64,000 nucleotides of DNA from Gordonia desulfuricans NBRC 100010 (GCF_001485495.1 NZ_BCNF01000036.1:1-64000), one strand, 5' to 3'. Counted from the first letter of the stretch, positions 1-9,538 are shown. Notes: generated by a model not told the origin, from the sequence alone. Numbers and translations: made by a program.

Positions 1-62
1 CGCGATGCTCGGTCCCGGCTCAATCAGCCACGCCCAGTAGGTAGCCGACGTCGCCAACGCAA

Positions 63-77
63 CCACGTCCGACGTGG
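63..77. repeat. Interrupted palindrome in the gene-free left edge
   Basis: CCACGTC-c-GACGTGG is a perfect 7-bp inverted repeat with one central base, lying downstream of nnr. The same 155-bp stretch has an 11-bp direct repeat, GCTCAATCAGC, at about 19-29 and 114-124. I see no gene in this stretch and assign no function; a regulator site for a gene beyond the left edge is possible. Confidence 0.3.
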
Positions 78-155
78 CCACCACCCAACCCAAGCCACGG
101 AGATTTCGACACAGCTCAATCAGCGAAGTAGGTGCGGCAACCTGTCCGGTGACAC

Positions 156-1616
156 TCAGGGCGCCAGTAACTCTCGGATCGTGGGGCGCAGTGCGGCAAG
201 CAGATCCGAGGCGCCGATGGGGGCACCGGATGCGGCGTTCCGTGCCGCGTGGGCGTGGACCCGGGCGGCGGCAGCGCCGGCCCAGATCGGGGGAAGGCCG
301 GCGGCCAGGAGCGATCCGGCGATCCCGGAGAGCACGTCTCCGGCACCTGCGGTCGCAGCCCACGACGATCCGGCGTCGTTGCCGTAGACGGTGCCATCGG
401 CCTGGGCGACGAGGGTGATCCGTCCCTTCAACAGCACCGTGGCACCCCAGCGTTTGGCCAGGTCGGCGACGGCGGCCAGGCGGTCGGCGCCGACGGGTTC
501 GCCGGTGAGACGGGCGAATTCGCCGGCGTGTGGGGTGAGCAGGGTCGGCGCATCCCGGCCGATGACGAGGTCGGGGTGCGCGGCGAGCACCGTCAGCGCG
601 TCGGCGTCGACGAGGACAGGCAGATCGGTGGCGAGCACTGTCCGCAACCGTTCCAGGGCGGCGTCGTCGGTGCCGGCGCCGGGACCGATCACCCACGCCT
701 GCACCCGTCCGGCCTCGGAGAGTTCCGGTACCACAACCACTTCCGGCCGGTGTGCGACGACCTCGGCATGTGCCGAACCGACGTAGCGCACCATCCCCGA
801 CGTGGCGGCGACCGCCGCACCGGTGGACAGGATGGCCGCCCCCGGGTAGCGATGCGAGCCGGCGATCACCCCGACCACGCCTTGGGTGTACTTGTCGTCA
901 TGGGCACCGGGGACGGGCCATGCCGCGGCGATGTCGGCGTCGGTGAGTGCCTGCAGCCGGATCTCCCCAGGTGCATATTCCTCGGCGACATCCGGATCGC
1001 CTTCGTGGTCGGCGGGAAGTCCGATGTCCACCACCACGATTCGCCCGCACTGCGGCCCGGCCAGCAGATGGGCACGCCGGCGCACACCGAAGGTCACGGT
1101 GATGTCGGCGCGGACCGCCGGATCGTGCACCACTCCGGTGTCGGCATCCACTCCGGAGGGAAGGTCCACCGCGACGACGACCGTCGACGGCGCCACCCCG
1201 GCGAACACCTTTGCGGCGGTGGGCCGCAATGGTCCCCGACCACCGATCCCGACGACTCCGTCGATCACCACGTCGAGACCGCGGGGCAGTTCGGTCCCGA
1301 GTCGGCCGCCGGCGGAGCCGAAGGCGAGCAGCGCCTTCGGATGAGCCTTGTCCGGAGCCAGGAGCACTGCGGTGACCCGGATCCCGCGACGCGCCAGCTC
1401 GGCGCCCGCGAACAGGGCATCCCCGCCGTTGTCACCGGCACCGACGACGATCCCCACCGTGCGGCCGTAGCAGCCGCCGGTGGCGGCGAGCCGGCCGACC
1501 ACCACCTGCGCCACACCGTGCGAGGCCCGGCGCATCAGTGTGCCGTTGGCGAGCAGCTCACCGGTGGAACGCTCGGCCACACGAACCTGTTCTGCGGTGA
1601 GAAGGCTGACCGGCAT
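156..1616 (-). CDS. nnr: Bifunctional NAD(P)H-hydrate epimerase / ADP-dependent NAD(P)H-hydrate dehydratase
   Basis: Repairs hydrated, inactive NADH and NADPH in the cytosol: an N-terminal epimerase interconverts the R and S hydrates and a C-terminal ribokinase-like domain dehydrates the S form using ADP. The 486-residue length fits the fused bacterial form. The epimerase half shows GAGDNGG near residue 60; the dehydratase half shows TPHAGEF near 360 and the anion-hole motif AGAGDVLSG near 425. It lies 6 bp downstream of glmS on the same strand, so it is probably co-transcribed with it. The same neighbourhood (glmS and Rv3433c) is known in mycobacteria. ATG start. Confidence 0.93.
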   Translation of the reverse strand: MPVSLLTAEQVRVAERSTGELLANGTLMRRASHGVAQVVVGRLAATGGCYGRTVGIVVGAGDNGGDALFAGAELARRGIRVTAVLLAPDKAHPKALLAFGSAGGRLGTELPRGLDVVIDGVVGIGGRGPLRPTAAKVFAGVAPSTVVVAVDLPSGVDADTGVVHDPAVRADITVTFGVRRRAHLLAGPQCGRIVVVDIGLPADHEGDPDVAEEYAPGEIRLQALTDADIAAAWPVPGAHDDKYTQGVVGVIAGSHRYPGAAILSTGAAVAATSGMVRYVGSAHAEVVAHRPEVVVVPELSEAGRVQAWVIGPGAGTDDAALERLRTVLATDLPVLVDADALTVLAAHPDLVIGRDAPTLLTPHAGEFARLTGEPVGADRLAAVADLAKRWGATVLLKGRITLVAQADGTVYGNDAGSSWAATAGAGDVLSGIAGSLLAAGLPPIWAGAAAARVHAHAARNAASGAPIGASDLLAALRPTIRELLAP

Positions 1617-1622
1617 GGCGGA

Positions 1623-3485
1623 CTATTCGACCGTGACCGACTTGGCGAGGTTACGCGGCTTGTCGACGTCGTATCCGCGGGTCTGGGCGACCGTCGCGGC
1701 GAAGACCTGCAGCGGCACCGTCGACACCAGCGGCTGCAGCAGCGTCGGGGTGCTGGGGATCGGGATGAAGTGGTCGGCGACCGTCTGGGCGGCCACGTCG
1801 TCGGCCTCGGAGATGACGATGGTGCGCGCACCTCGCGCCTGGATCTCGCGGATGTTGGACACCATCTTGGAGTGCAGCAGGGCACGCCCGGCCGGTGACG
1901 GCATCACGATGATCACCGGCAGGCCGTCCTCGATCAGGGCGATCGGGCCGTGTTTGAGTTCACCGGCGGCGAACCCCTCGGCATGCATGTACGCGAGCTC
2001 CTTGAGCTTGAGCGCACCCTCGAGTGCCACCGGGTACCCGACGTGGCGACCGATGAACAGCACGGTGTTGTGATGGGCGAGCGACCGCGCGAGCTCGCGG
2101 ACCGGCTCCATGGTGTCGAGGACCTCGCGCACGGCCTCGGTCATCGATTCCATCGCCGCGAACTCGCGGGCCACCTCGTCGGCGTATTTGGTGCCACGCG
2201 CCTGGGCCAGCGCCAGACCGACCATGTAGGCGGCGGCGATCTGCGCCAGGAAGCACTTGGTGGATGCGACACCGATCTCCGGGCCGGCGTGGGTGTAGAG
2301 CACCGCGTCGGATTCACGCGGGATCTGCGCGCCGTTGGTGTTGCAGATCGCCAGGACCCGGGCCTTCTGGTCCTTGGCGTGCCGGACGGCCTCCAGGGTG
2401 TCGGCGGTCTCGCCGGACTGCGAGATCGCGACGACCAGCGTCGATCGGTCGAGCACCGGATCGCGGTAGCGGAACTCGCTGGCCAGCTCCACCTCGACGG
2501 GCAGCCGGGTCCAGTGCTCGATGGCGTACTTGGCGAGCAGACCGGCGTGATAGGCGGTGCCACAGGCGACGACGAAGACCTTGTCGACATCGCGCAGGTC
2601 GTCGTCGGTCAGCCGCTGCTCGTCGAGGACGATGCGGCCGTCCTCGAGGTGGCCGAGCATGGTGTCGGCCAGTGCGGCGGGCTGCTCGGCGATCTCCTTG
2701 AGCATGAAGAAGTCGTGGCCGCCCTTCTCGGCGGCGGCGAGGTCCCAGTCGATGTGGAACGGCTTGCCCTCGCGGGGCTCCTGATCGAAGTCGGTGACGG
2801 TGTAGCTGTCGGCGGTGATCACGACGACCTCGTCGTGGCCGAGCTCGACGGCATCACGGGTGTGCTCGATGAAGGCGGTGACATCCGAGGCGACGAACAT
2901 CTCGCCGTCGCCCACGCCCACCACCAGCGGCGTGGACCGGCGTGCGGCGACGATCGTGTCCGGGTGATCGGAGTGCGTGAAGACCAGGGTGAACGCACCG
3001 TCGAGCCTACGCAGTGCCGCGTAGGCGCTGGCCACGAAATCACCGGCGGTCGCACCCTGCGTGTACTCCCGCGAGATCAGGTGGACCGCGGTCTCGGTGT
3101 CGGTGTCGGATGCGAACTCGACGCCCTCGGCCTCCAGCTCGGCTCGCAGCGGCGCATAGTTCTCGATGATGCCGTTGTGGACGACGGCGATCTTGCCGTC
3201 GAGGCTCACATGCGGGTGGGCGTTGCGATCGGTGGGCTGACCGTGCGTGGCCCACCGGGTGTGTCCCATGCCGGTGCTGCCGGCCAGCGAGTCCCGGCCG
3301 ACCGTGGCGATCTGCTTGTCGAGGTTCTCCAGCCGACCGGCCTTCTTCTCGATCGCGGTGTGACCTTGCCCGTCGAGGATCGCCACACCGGCCGAGTCAT
3401 AACCGCGGTACTCCATACGCCGAAGCGCTTCGACCACGATGTCGAGGGCGTCGCGGCCCCCCACGTATCCGACGATTCCACACAT
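1623..3485 (-). CDS. glmS: Glutamine--fructose-6-phosphate aminotransferase (isomerizing)
   Basis: Makes glucosamine-6-phosphate from fructose-6-phosphate and glutamine, the first committed step toward UDP-GlcNAc for peptidoglycan and mycothiol. At 620 residues it is of normal size. The mature protein would start with the catalytic Cys2 in MCGIVGYVGG. The N-terminal class II glutaminase domain fills roughly residues 1-240 and two SIS sugar-isomerase domains follow, with SQSGETADT near 360 and the terminal KSVTVE tail. It shares the minus-strand run with glmM about 4 kb upstream, so two sequential enzymes of one pathway sit in one gene string. I saw no ribozyme-like leader: the upstream gene ends only 6 bp away. 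Confidence 0.97.
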   Translation of the reverse strand: MCGIVGYVGGRDALDIVVEALRRMEYRGYDSAGVAILDGQGHTAIEKKAGRLENLDKQIATVGRDSLAGSTGMGHTRWATHGQPTDRNAHPHVSLDGKIAVVHNGIIENYAPLRAELEAEGVEFASDTDTETAVHLISREYTQGATAGDFVASAYAALRRLDGAFTLVFTHSDHPDTIVAARRSTPLVVGVGDGEMFVASDVTAFIEHTRDAVELGHDEVVVITADSYTVTDFDQEPREGKPFHIDWDLAAAEKGGHDFFMLKEIAEQPAALADTMLGHLEDGRIVLDEQRLTDDDLRDVDKVFVVACGTAYHAGLLAKYAIEHWTRLPVEVELASEFRYRDPVLDRSTLVVAISQSGETADTLEAVRHAKDQKARVLAICNTNGAQIPRESDAVLYTHAGPEIGVASTKCFLAQIAAAYMVGLALAQARGTKYADEVAREFAAMESMTEAVREVLDTMEPVRELARSLAHHNTVLFIGRHVGYPVALEGALKLKELAYMHAEGFAAGELKHGPIALIEDGLPVIIVMPSPAGRALLHSKMVSNIREIQARGARTIVISEADDVAAQTVADHFIPIPSTPTLLQPLVSTVPLQVFAATVAQTRGYDVDKPRNLAKSVTVE

Positions 3486-3491
3486 AAGTCG

Positions 3492-4433
3492 TCAGGGTAC
3501 CGGGATTTCTGCAGTGGCCTTGCCACGCCGCTTGCGCGGTTTGGCGCCGAGCAACGCCGACACGTGATCCAGTTCTCCCTCCGGGGTCACCTCGGGGTCT
3601 GCGACCAGGGTCTTTCCGATGACGGCGGCCGGATCGGCGAACCCGGCGTAGTCGGTGTCCAGGGTCAGCGAATGCAGCAGGAATCCGGTCAGCAGAGCCC
3701 TGACCTGGGTGTGGGTCAGCTTGTCCGCCCCGTTGATGCCGACCAGCGACTTGGGCGTGCGGCGCTCGAGCAGGCCGCGGCTACTGGCGCCGAGCAGGGT
3801 GCGCAACACCACATCGCCCCCGTAGGCGCGGGCCAGGGGGCGGGCGTTGGCGTCGACGGTGTCGAGGGCTGTCGGCGAGGCCAGGATGAGCCCCGGTGCG
3901 GTCACGGTCGCGGCGGCCGGCTCCAGCACCGGTGTGGTGGGCGCCGGGAACAGCGCCACCACCGCCTTGGTCTCGATGGGCGGCTGACCGGCCACCACAT
4001 CCGATGACGCCGCGATCACCGCGGCAGATGCACCGAATCCGTGCCCCACATAGCCGACGCGACGGGGGTCGACGGTGATGCCGCCGTCGCCGAGCGGCGC
4101 ATGCGACACCACCGACAGCGCAGACCGCAGTTCACCGGCGAACCCGACGTCAGATGGCATCAGACCACGCTGCCCGTCCGGGGCGGCGACCACGATGCCC
4201 CAGGAGGCCAGGTGGTAGAGGAGGTCGCGGTAGCGGCTGCTCCCGGTGAGCCAGTGATGGCCGAAGGCCACTGCGGGCAGGTGCGTCCCCTCGGACGGCG
4301 CGAACACCCGGCCGTCCATCCCGACGATCCCGAGGCTGCCGGACAGCACCCGGTGCGGACCGCGTCGGGCCAAGGTCTTCATGAGCTTGGCCGGAGGCTT
4401 CGACGGCTTCTTGGAACCACTTGTGCCGAACAC
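3492..4433 (-). CDS. Alpha/beta hydrolase (dienelactone hydrolase/PETase-like), function unknown
   Basis: A probable hydrolase of about 313 residues. The nucleophile elbow is GHGFGAS (Ser in GxGxxxS context, residue about 135), and the early strand AFGHHW and the LILASPTA segment fit an alpha/beta hydrolase core. Start choice: the frame stays open further upstream, but the preceding gene ends at 4444 and the GTG at 4433 is the first start that largely avoids it; ATG 4382 is an alternative. It sits between the ESX-4-associated small genes and glmS, as a hydrolase-like gene does in mycobacterial glmS regions. The C-terminus is basic (KPRKRRGK). Substrate unknown. Confidence 0.7.
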   Translation of the reverse strand: MFGTSGSKKPSKPPAKLMKTLARRGPHRVLSGSLGIVGMDGRVFAPSEGTHLPAVAFGHHWLTGSSRYRDLLYHLASWGIVVAAPDGQRGLMPSDVGFAGELRSALSVVSHAPLGDGGITVDPRRVGYVGHGFGASAAVIAASSDVVAGQPPIETKAVVALFPAPTTPVLEPAAATVTAPGLILASPTALDTVDANARPLARAYGGDVVLRTLLGASSRGLLERRTPKSLVGINGADKLTHTQVRALLTGFLLHSLTLDTDYAGFADPAAVIGKTLVADPEVTPEGELDHVSALLGAKPRKRRGKATAEIPVP

Positions 4434-4443
4434 GTCACACAGC

Positions 4444-4704
4444 CTATTCGGAGTGGCGCCCGCGGTGGGGACTGGCCTCGGCCACGTCGGCCGGGAGCAG
4501 GATTCGCGGGGTGGGACTGTCGCACGCATCGGCGGCCACCTCGAGGTCGGCGCGGAGTCGGGCGGTGGCATCGGCGGTGGCCTGCCGGTGCTGGCCGGCG
4601 ACCCCGGAGAGCCGACGCTGCACGGCGCTGAACTCCCGCGATGCCTCCGCCAGCCGGGTGGTGGTGGCGCGGGCGATCTGTTCGATCTGGTCGGCGGTGT
4701 TCAC
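4444..4704 (-). CDS. Small helical protein coupled to ESX-4-associated genes
   Basis: An 86-residue, mostly alpha-helical, Ala/Arg/Glu-rich protein of unknown function. Its ATG shares ATGA with the stop of the upstream 379-residue gene, so the two are translationally coupled. There is no signal peptide or membrane segment. Residues 1-60 look like a single long amphipathic helix or helical hairpin (heptad-like spacing of Ala and Leu). Size and charge resemble WXG100-type proteins, but no W-x-G is present. It could be a chaperone or partner of the two genes before it; that is inference from coupling only. Confidence 0.6.
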   Translation of the reverse strand: MNTADQIEQIARATTTRLAEASREFSAVQRRLSGVAGQHRQATADATARLRADLEVAADACDSPTPRILLPADVAEASPHRGRHSE

Positions 4705-5840
4705 TGATCACCGGCGAGCGCGAGATCGGACTGGGTGGAGGAGGCGTCGGGAACCGGCGGTGCCGGCCGGGACGGCGGTTCGGGCACGCCGGGTGACGCC
4801 GGTGTGGCCGCGTCCGGGGTGGTGACGTGCGGTGTGGCCGTATCGGATTGCGTGGTGTCGGATTGCGTGGTGTCTGGCGACCCGGTGGGCGGCGTCGCCG
4901 GGATCGTCTGGGGGCGGGCGCCCGGGTCGTCGGTGGTCCGTCCCGCCGGAGGGCCCGGATCGTTCGCCGGGGGCTCGACGTGCCGGGGCGCAGACGCCCC
5001 GGACGATGCCGTGTCCGGTGACGGTTCGTCCGATGCCAGGGTGAACGGCACGTCGGCGGCGGGTGGGACGTCGACCGGCTGTGCGATGCCCGCCGGCGGC
5101 GCGCCCGCCCGATCCGTGTCGGGTCCCGCGGTGCGCCGGTCGGCGTGCGGGTCGTCCGGCAACTCGGCACGCACCGCCGTGCCCGCCTGGCCGCGTGGGT
5201 CGCCGAGCTCGCCGTCATCCCATGTGTCCGAGGTCCTCGACAGCACCGCGAGGACCCCGCCGATCCCCTGTCGTGCGGAGTCGGAGGCATTGCGCAACAG
5301 CGTTATCCGAGATCCGACGTCATCGATGACGACCTGCAGCGGGATCTCCCCGGTCAGCACCCGGGCGGGGATCTCGGGTACCGGCACTCCGGCCACCATC
5401 GGACTCGACAGACGCGCCACCGTGAGATACCAGGTGCGCAGGATCTGGTCGATGCCCGCTGCCGCGGCGTTCGCCGCATCCGACACCGACCGCAGCGCAT
5501 GCAGGTCGGCTTCGGCCCGGCGCTGGTGTTCGATCACCAGTCCGAGCACCACCCGCCCGGCCTCCGAGACCCAGCCGGCGTCGAGACGTACCTGCTGTTC
5601 GGGTAGCCGATGCAGCCGGTCGGCGACGGCACGGTGGGCCGATGCCAGCCGTCGGGCGTCTGCGGCGAGACCGTCGACGTCCACACCGCCGACGGAGGTG
5701 AGCATCGACCGGATCTCGTCATCGCCCGGTACGTGCATACCCAGCAGGCGACCCGTTCCGAGCACGGCGATCAGGTCCTCGACTCCGCGGATGGCCTGAT
5801 CACGCAGCGCGGCAAGGGAATCCGTGCGCGGTGCGGTCAT
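4701..5840 (-). CDS. Rv3439c-like protein with Pro/Thr/Asp-rich C-terminal tail
   Basis: A 379-residue protein matching the position and composition of mycobacterial Rv3439c, an Ala/Pro-rich conserved protein of unknown role near ESX-4. Residues 1-210 are predicted helical (Ala/Arg/Leu/Val). Residues 215-379 are low-complexity and rich in Pro, Thr, Asp and Ser, including a duplicated DTTQS. The start at ATG 5840 was chosen because it overlaps the upstream stop as ATGA; the frame is open farther upstream, but that part reads as Arg-rich shadow coding. Coupled upstream to the WXG-like gene and downstream to the 86-residue gene. A secreted or secretion-linked role is inferred, not shown. Confidence 0.72.
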   Translation of the reverse strand: MTAPRTDSLAALRDQAIRGVEDLIAVLGTGRLLGMHVPGDDEIRSMLTSVGGVDVDGLAADARRLASAHRAVADRLHRLPEQQVRLDAGWVSEAGRVVLGLVIEHQRRAEADLHALRSVSDAANAAAAGIDQILRTWYLTVARLSSPMVAGVPVPEIPARVLTGEIPLQVVIDDVGSRITLLRNASDSARQGIGGVLAVLSRTSDTWDDGELGDPRGQAGTAVRAELPDDPHADRRTAGPDTDRAGAPPAGIAQPVDVPPAADVPFTLASDEPSPDTASSGASAPRHVEPPANDPGPPAGRTTDDPGARPQTIPATPPTGSPDTTQSDTTQSDTATPHVTTPDAATPASPGVPEPPSRPAPPVPDASSTQSDLALAGDQ

Positions 5841-6163
5841 GATTGCGTTCCCGCGTCCGAATGCAACGCCCCGGCGGCCTCGTCGTCGGCGGCCACCACA
5901 TGGTCCACGCCCCGACCGAGTGTCTCGGCCAGTGACGACGCGGATGCGGCCTGCACACGGAGCCGGTCGGCGAGCAGGCCCGCGGTCTGGGCGAAACGCC
6001 GGCCGAGTTCGTCGTGGTCGGGGCCGCACCACGATCCGAATGCGTCGCCGTCGAGGTCGGCGGCAGCCGCGTCGACCACCTGCGCGACCCGCCGGTAGTA
6101 CCCGACGACGGCCGTCACCTGATCGACGTCCATCCGCATGTGTGCCCCGTCCGCACCCGTCAT
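5837..6163 (-). CDS. WXG/EspC-like (Rv3440c-type) putative type VII secretion substrate
   Basis: A 108-residue protein with the size and layout of ESX substrates of the WXG100/EspC type: helix, turn, helix. The turn at about residues 40-44 reads GSWCG, which contains a literal W-x-G, followed by a helix with LGRRFAQTAGLLADRL. The start ATG 6163 was chosen because GGGGAGGGGCGGGG lies directly upstream as ribosome binding site. A TAGGCT hexamer at 6216-6221 on the minus strand is a possible -10. It heads a three-gene run joined by ATGA overlaps. Mycobacterial Rv3440c holds the same place. No C-terminal YxxxD/E export motif is evident, so the partner may carry it. Confidence 0.68.
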   Translation of the reverse strand: MTGADGAHMRMDVDQVTAVVGYYRRVAQVVDAAAADLDGDAFGSWCGPDHDELGRRFAQTAGLLADRLRVQAASASSLAETLGRGVDHVVAADDEAAGALHSDAGTQS

Positions 6164-6452
6164 CCCCGCCCCTCCCCTGGACACCGCCATCGCAGGCGGT
6201 CATGAGATGGGTCACAGCCTAACGCCCGGATCCGACACCCACCCGCCGAAGACCCATCACCCACAGATCGGGGGCGTCGTGCACAGGGGACGGATTTCCG
6301 GTCCACGAGCCCACCGGATGTGGTAGCCGACGGCATCGGCACCGCCGGGTATCGGGGTGCACAAACGCCGAACCGGGAAAAGGGCCGTCAGCGGCGCCGG
6401 CCACGTGGAGCAGGACCGCCGCGGCGTCGCGACCGGATCGACCTCGAGTGGA

Positions 6453-7175
6453 TCAGTCTGCTGCGGGGATGGTGACGCCGTGCGCGGCGACGGCGGAGAT
6501 CAGCGCGTCCGGACGTTGTGTCACCGGACCGTCCGCGACGAGTTCGAAGGCGCATCCGAGGGTGCGCGATCCGCCGTCGGCGTGTTCGCTGTCACCGATC
6601 ATCAGCGCCTGTTCGGGCGGCACGCCGAGACCGTCGAGGGCGGCCTGGAAGATCCGCGGGTCCGGCTTGATCACGCCGACCTCGTACGACAGCGCCCACG
6701 CCCCGACATGTCCGGTGAGCCCGTGCAGGGCCAGGACCTCGCGGAGATCGAAGGCGATGTTGCTGACCACCCCCACCGCGATGCCCTGTGCGGCAAGGCC
6801 GGCGAGTACGGCCACGGTGTCGGGGAACGGGACCCAGGAGTGCGGGTCGAGAATCCGTGCATACAGCTTCTCGGCATGGCCGGGAACGGTCAGGCCCGAC
6901 GCCCGCAGCACCGCCAGGTAGGCCCGACGATGCTTCGCGGGATCGAGATCGCGTTGCTCCCAGGCGATCCGGTCGTCGCCGGTCAGATCTGCGGGCATCC
7001 CGACCGGCTGGGTCATCCGGCGGATCAGGTCCGCCTGCGCGTCGACGTGCAGGGGCCGGCCCTGCGCGTCGTGGAGTCCCGCGAACCATTCGTCGCGGGC
7101 CTCGAACCGGAAGAGCGTGCCGGAGAAGTCGAAGAGGACGGCACGCGGGACCGAGGTCTCCACCGCCATCGTCAC
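6453..7175 (-). CDS. HAD-superfamily hydrolase
   Basis: A 240-residue cytosolic haloacid-dehalogenase-fold enzyme. Motif I is FDFSGTLF near residue 15, so the nucleophilic Asp is present but the usual second Asp of DxD is Ser; motif II is VVSNIA and motif IV is [10 protein letters not shown]. Phosphatases of this fold normally use the second Asp as general acid, so a different chemistry or a phosphatase with altered mechanism is possible. GTG 7175 overlaps the glmM stop as GTGA; ATG 7169 is the alternative. It is inserted in the glmM operon where mycobacteria lack such a gene, so a role in sugar-phosphate turnover is inference. Confidence 0.82.
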   Translation of the reverse strand: MTMAVETSVPRAVLFDFSGTLFRFEARDEWFAGLHDAQGRPLHVDAQADLIRRMTQPVGMPADLTGDDRIAWEQRDLDPAKHRRAYLAVLRASGLTVPGHAEKLYARILDPHSWVPFPDTVAVLAGLAAQGIAVGVVSNIAFDLREVLALHGLTGHVGAWALSYEVGVIKPDPRIFQAALDGLGVPPEQALMIGDSEHADGGSRTLGCAFELVADGPVTQRPDALISAVAAHGVTIPAAD

Positions 7176-8503
7176 TCCCCGACCGTCGCGACCACGCCCG
7201 CGACGCGCTCGGCGATCCCCAGCGCCAATTCCGGCGTGGGCGCCTCGACCATCACGCGTACCAGTTGCTCGGTTCCCGAGGGCCGCAAAAGAATTCGCCC
7301 GGTCTCACCGAGTTCGGTCTCGGCCTTGGCCACCGCGTCGGTCACCGATTGCGCCTGTGCCACGGCATGTTTGTCCGCAACGCGCACGTTGATCAGTTCC
7401 TGCGGCAGGACGGTCACGATCGACGCGAGATCGGCCAGACGCTTCGAGTTCTCGACCATCTCGGCCATCAGCAGCAGCCCGGTGAGGATGCCGTCACCGG
7501 TGGTACCCGAGCCGGGTACCACGATGTGGCCGGATTGTTCACCGCCGAGCGAGTAGCCACCGCGACGCAGTTCCTCGAGGACATAGCGATCGCCGACAGC
7601 GGTGGTGTGCAGGGAGATTCCCGCCTCACGCATCGCGATGTGCAGACCCAGGTTGCTCATCACCGTCGCCACCAGCACGTCCTCGTGCAGCCGGCCCTTC
7701 CGGTGCATCGCCGAGGCCAGGATGGCCAGGATGTGGTCGCCGTCGACGAGTCCGCCGGTGGAGTCGACGGCCAGGCACCGGTCGGCGTCACCGTCGTGGG
7801 CCAGCCCCAGGTCGGCGCCGTGTTCGAGCACCGCGGCCTGCAGCTTGTCCATGTGGGTGGACCCGCAGCCCTCGTTGATGTTGATGCCGTCGGGTTCGGC
7901 GTAGATCGGGATGACCGTCGCGCCTGCGGCCGCGTACACGTGGGGTGCCACCGCGGAGGCGGCGCCGTTGGCGCAGTCGACCACCACGGTCACGTCGTCG
8001 AGGCGCACGTCGATCGCCGCGGCGAGGTGGCGGGCGTACCGCTCCTCCGCGTCGGGGGCGTCGAGCAGACGGCCGACGTCACCGCCGGTCGGACGCGGGT
8101 GATCGTCGGCGGCCATCGCGGCCTCGATCCGGTCCTCGACGTCGTCGTCGAGCTTGTGCCCGCCGGCGCCGAAGAACTTGATGCCGTTGTCCGGCATGGG
8201 ATTGTGGGATGCCGAGATCATGACGCCGAAGGCGGCGTCGTAGTCGGCGGTCAGAAAGGCGATCGCCGGTGTGGGCAGCACGCCCACCCGGATCGCGTCG
8301 ACACCCGCGGCGGCCAGGCCTGCGCACACCGCGGCCTCCAGCATCTCGCCGGAGGCACGGGGATCGCGGCCCACGACCGCACGGGGTCGGGTACCGGTAC
8401 CGAGAACGACCGCGGCGGCCGAGGCCAGGCGCAACCCGAGCTCGCAGGTGAGCTCGGAGTTGGCCAGGCCTCGGACGCCGTCGGTTCCGAAAAGGCGTGA
8501 CAA
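7172..8503 (-). CDS. glmM: Phosphoglucosamine mutase
   Basis: Converts glucosamine-6-phosphate to glucosamine-1-phosphate, the step after GlmS. The 443 residues show the family start [11 protein letters not shown], the phosphoserine loop ISASHNP (active Ser about residue 99), the metal loop DGDADRC and the C-terminal phosphate-binding [10 protein letters not shown]. The conserved N-terminus forces a TTG start codon at 8503, one base after the rpsI stop, so translation probably depends on coupling with rpsI. It overlaps the HAD gene by 4 nt (GTGA). Ribosomal proteins and cell-wall precursor enzymes are therefore likely on one transcript, as in mycobacteria. Confidence 0.96.
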   Translation of the reverse strand: MSRLFGTDGVRGLANSELTCELGLRLASAAAVVLGTGTRPRAVVGRDPRASGEMLEAAVCAGLAAAGVDAIRVGVLPTPAIAFLTADYDAAFGVMISASHNPMPDNGIKFFGAGGHKLDDDVEDRIEAAMAADDHPRPTGGDVGRLLDAPDAEERYARHLAAAIDVRLDDVTVVVDCANGAASAVAPHVYAAAGATVIPIYAEPDGININEGCGSTHMDKLQAAVLEHGADLGLAHDGDADRCLAVDSTGGLVDGDHILAILASAMHRKGRLHEDVLVATVMSNLGLHIAMREAGISLHTTAVGDRYVLEELRRGGYSLGGEQSGHIVVPGSGTTGDGILTGLLLMAEMVENSKRLADLASIVTVLPQELINVRVADKHAVAQAQSVTDAVAKAETELGETGRILLRPSGTEQLVRVMVEAPTPELALGIAERVAGVVATVGE

Positions 8504-8504
8504 G

Positions 8505-9098
8505 TCAGCGCTTGGAGTACTGCGACGCCTTGCGGGCCTTCTTCAGGCCGTACTTCTTGCGCTCGACCGCACGCGGGTCGCGCGTGAGGAAGCCGGCCTT
8601 CTTCAGGGCCGGGCGATCCTCCGGGGTGACCTCGATGAGGGCACGGGCGATCGCCAGACGCAGCGCACCGGCCTGACCCGAGGGGCCACCACCGACGAGG
8701 CGTGCGTGGATGTCGAAGGACTCGGTCCGCTCGACGGTGACCAGCGGGGCCTTGATCAGCTGCTGGTGCACCTTGTTCGGGAAGTAGTCCTCGATGGTGC
8801 GGCCGTTGAGGCGGAAGTCGCCGGTGCCGGGCACCAGGCGGACGCGCACGACGGCCTCCTTGCGGCGACCGACGGTCTGGATCGGGCGGTCGATGACGAC
8901 CGGGCCGCGGTCGGCGACGGCATCGTCGTCGACGGCAACGTCGGCGTCGTAGTCGTCGGTGGCCTCTTCGACAGCCTCGACGGCCTGCTCGACAGCGGTC
9001 TCGGCGGCAGCGGTGTCGTCACCGGCATCGGCCTGGACCTCGGCAGCATTTTCCACGGCGGCCTCCACGGCCTCGTCCGAAATGTTCTCGTTGGTCAC
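8505..9098 (-). CDS. rpsI: 30S ribosomal protein S9, with long acidic N-terminal extension
   Basis: Small-subunit protein whose C-terminal tail reaches the P-site tRNA. Core motifs are visible: [14 protein letters not shown] at about residues 75-88, the [12 protein letters not shown] loop, and the terminal [12 protein letters not shown]. The GTG start at 9098 overlaps the rplM stop as GTGA. At 197 residues it is longer than the roughly 150 residues of mycobacterial S9: the first 65 or so residues form an Ala/Glu/Asp-rich segment ([13 protein letters not shown] and similar). The extension is in frame and free of stops, so I take it as real. Confidence 0.95.
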   Translation of the reverse strand: MTNENISDEAVEAAVENAAEVQADAGDDTAAAETAVEQAVEAVEEATDDYDADVAVDDDAVADRGPVVIDRPIQTVGRRKEAVVRVRLVPGTGDFRLNGRTIEDYFPNKVHQQLIKAPLVTVERTESFDIHARLVGGGPSGQAGALRLAIARALIEVTPEDRPALKKAGFLTRDPRAVERKKYGLKKARKASQYSKR

Positions 9099-9538
9099 TG
9101 GGCCACCTGCTTGATCTCGAAGGGGACGGGGCGCTGGGCCGCGTGGGGGTGGTTCGGGCCGGCGTAGACCTTCAGCTTGGAGGCCATGGCGCGTCCGAGC
9201 TTGGTGTGGGGAAGCATGCCCTTGATGGCCTTCTCCAGGACGCGCTCGGGGTGCGACTCGAGCAGCTCGGCGGTGGTCTGGGCCTTCAGGCCGCCCGGGT
9301 GACCGGAGTGGCGGTAGTTGAGCTTGGTCTGCGCCTTGTTGTTGGTCAGCGCGACCTTCTCGGCATTGATGATGACGACGAAGTCGCCACCGTCCATGTG
9401 GGGGGCGTAGGTGGGCTTGTGCTTGCCGCGGAGCAGGTTCGCGCTCTGCACGGCCAGCCGGCCGAGCACCACGTCGGTGGCGTCGATGACATGCCACGTG
9501 CGTGTGATGTCACCGGCCTTCGGGGTGTAGGTAGACAC
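9095..9538 (-). CDS. rplM: 50S ribosomal protein L13
   Basis: Large-subunit assembly protein, 147 residues. Family features are the start [35 protein letters not shown] near residue 30, and [11 protein letters not shown]. The start is GTG 9538 with GAAGGA seven bases upstream. It is first in the rplM-rpsI-glmM run. The 170 bp upstream to the ESX-4-associated gene holds no esxT/esxU, which occupy this place in Mycobacterium tuberculosis. Confidence 0.97.
   Translation of the reverse strand: MSTYTPKAGDITRTWHVIDATDVVLGRLAVQSANLLRGKHKPTYAPHMDGGDFVVIINAEKVALTNNKAQTKLNYRHSGHPGGLKAQTTAELLESHPERVLEKAIKGMLPHTKLGRAMASKLKVYAGPNHPHAAQRPVPFEIKQVAQ

Noticed and set aside
3486-3491. glmS ribozyme upstream of glmS
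   Set aside because: Only 6 bp separate glmS from the preceding gene; no room for the structure.
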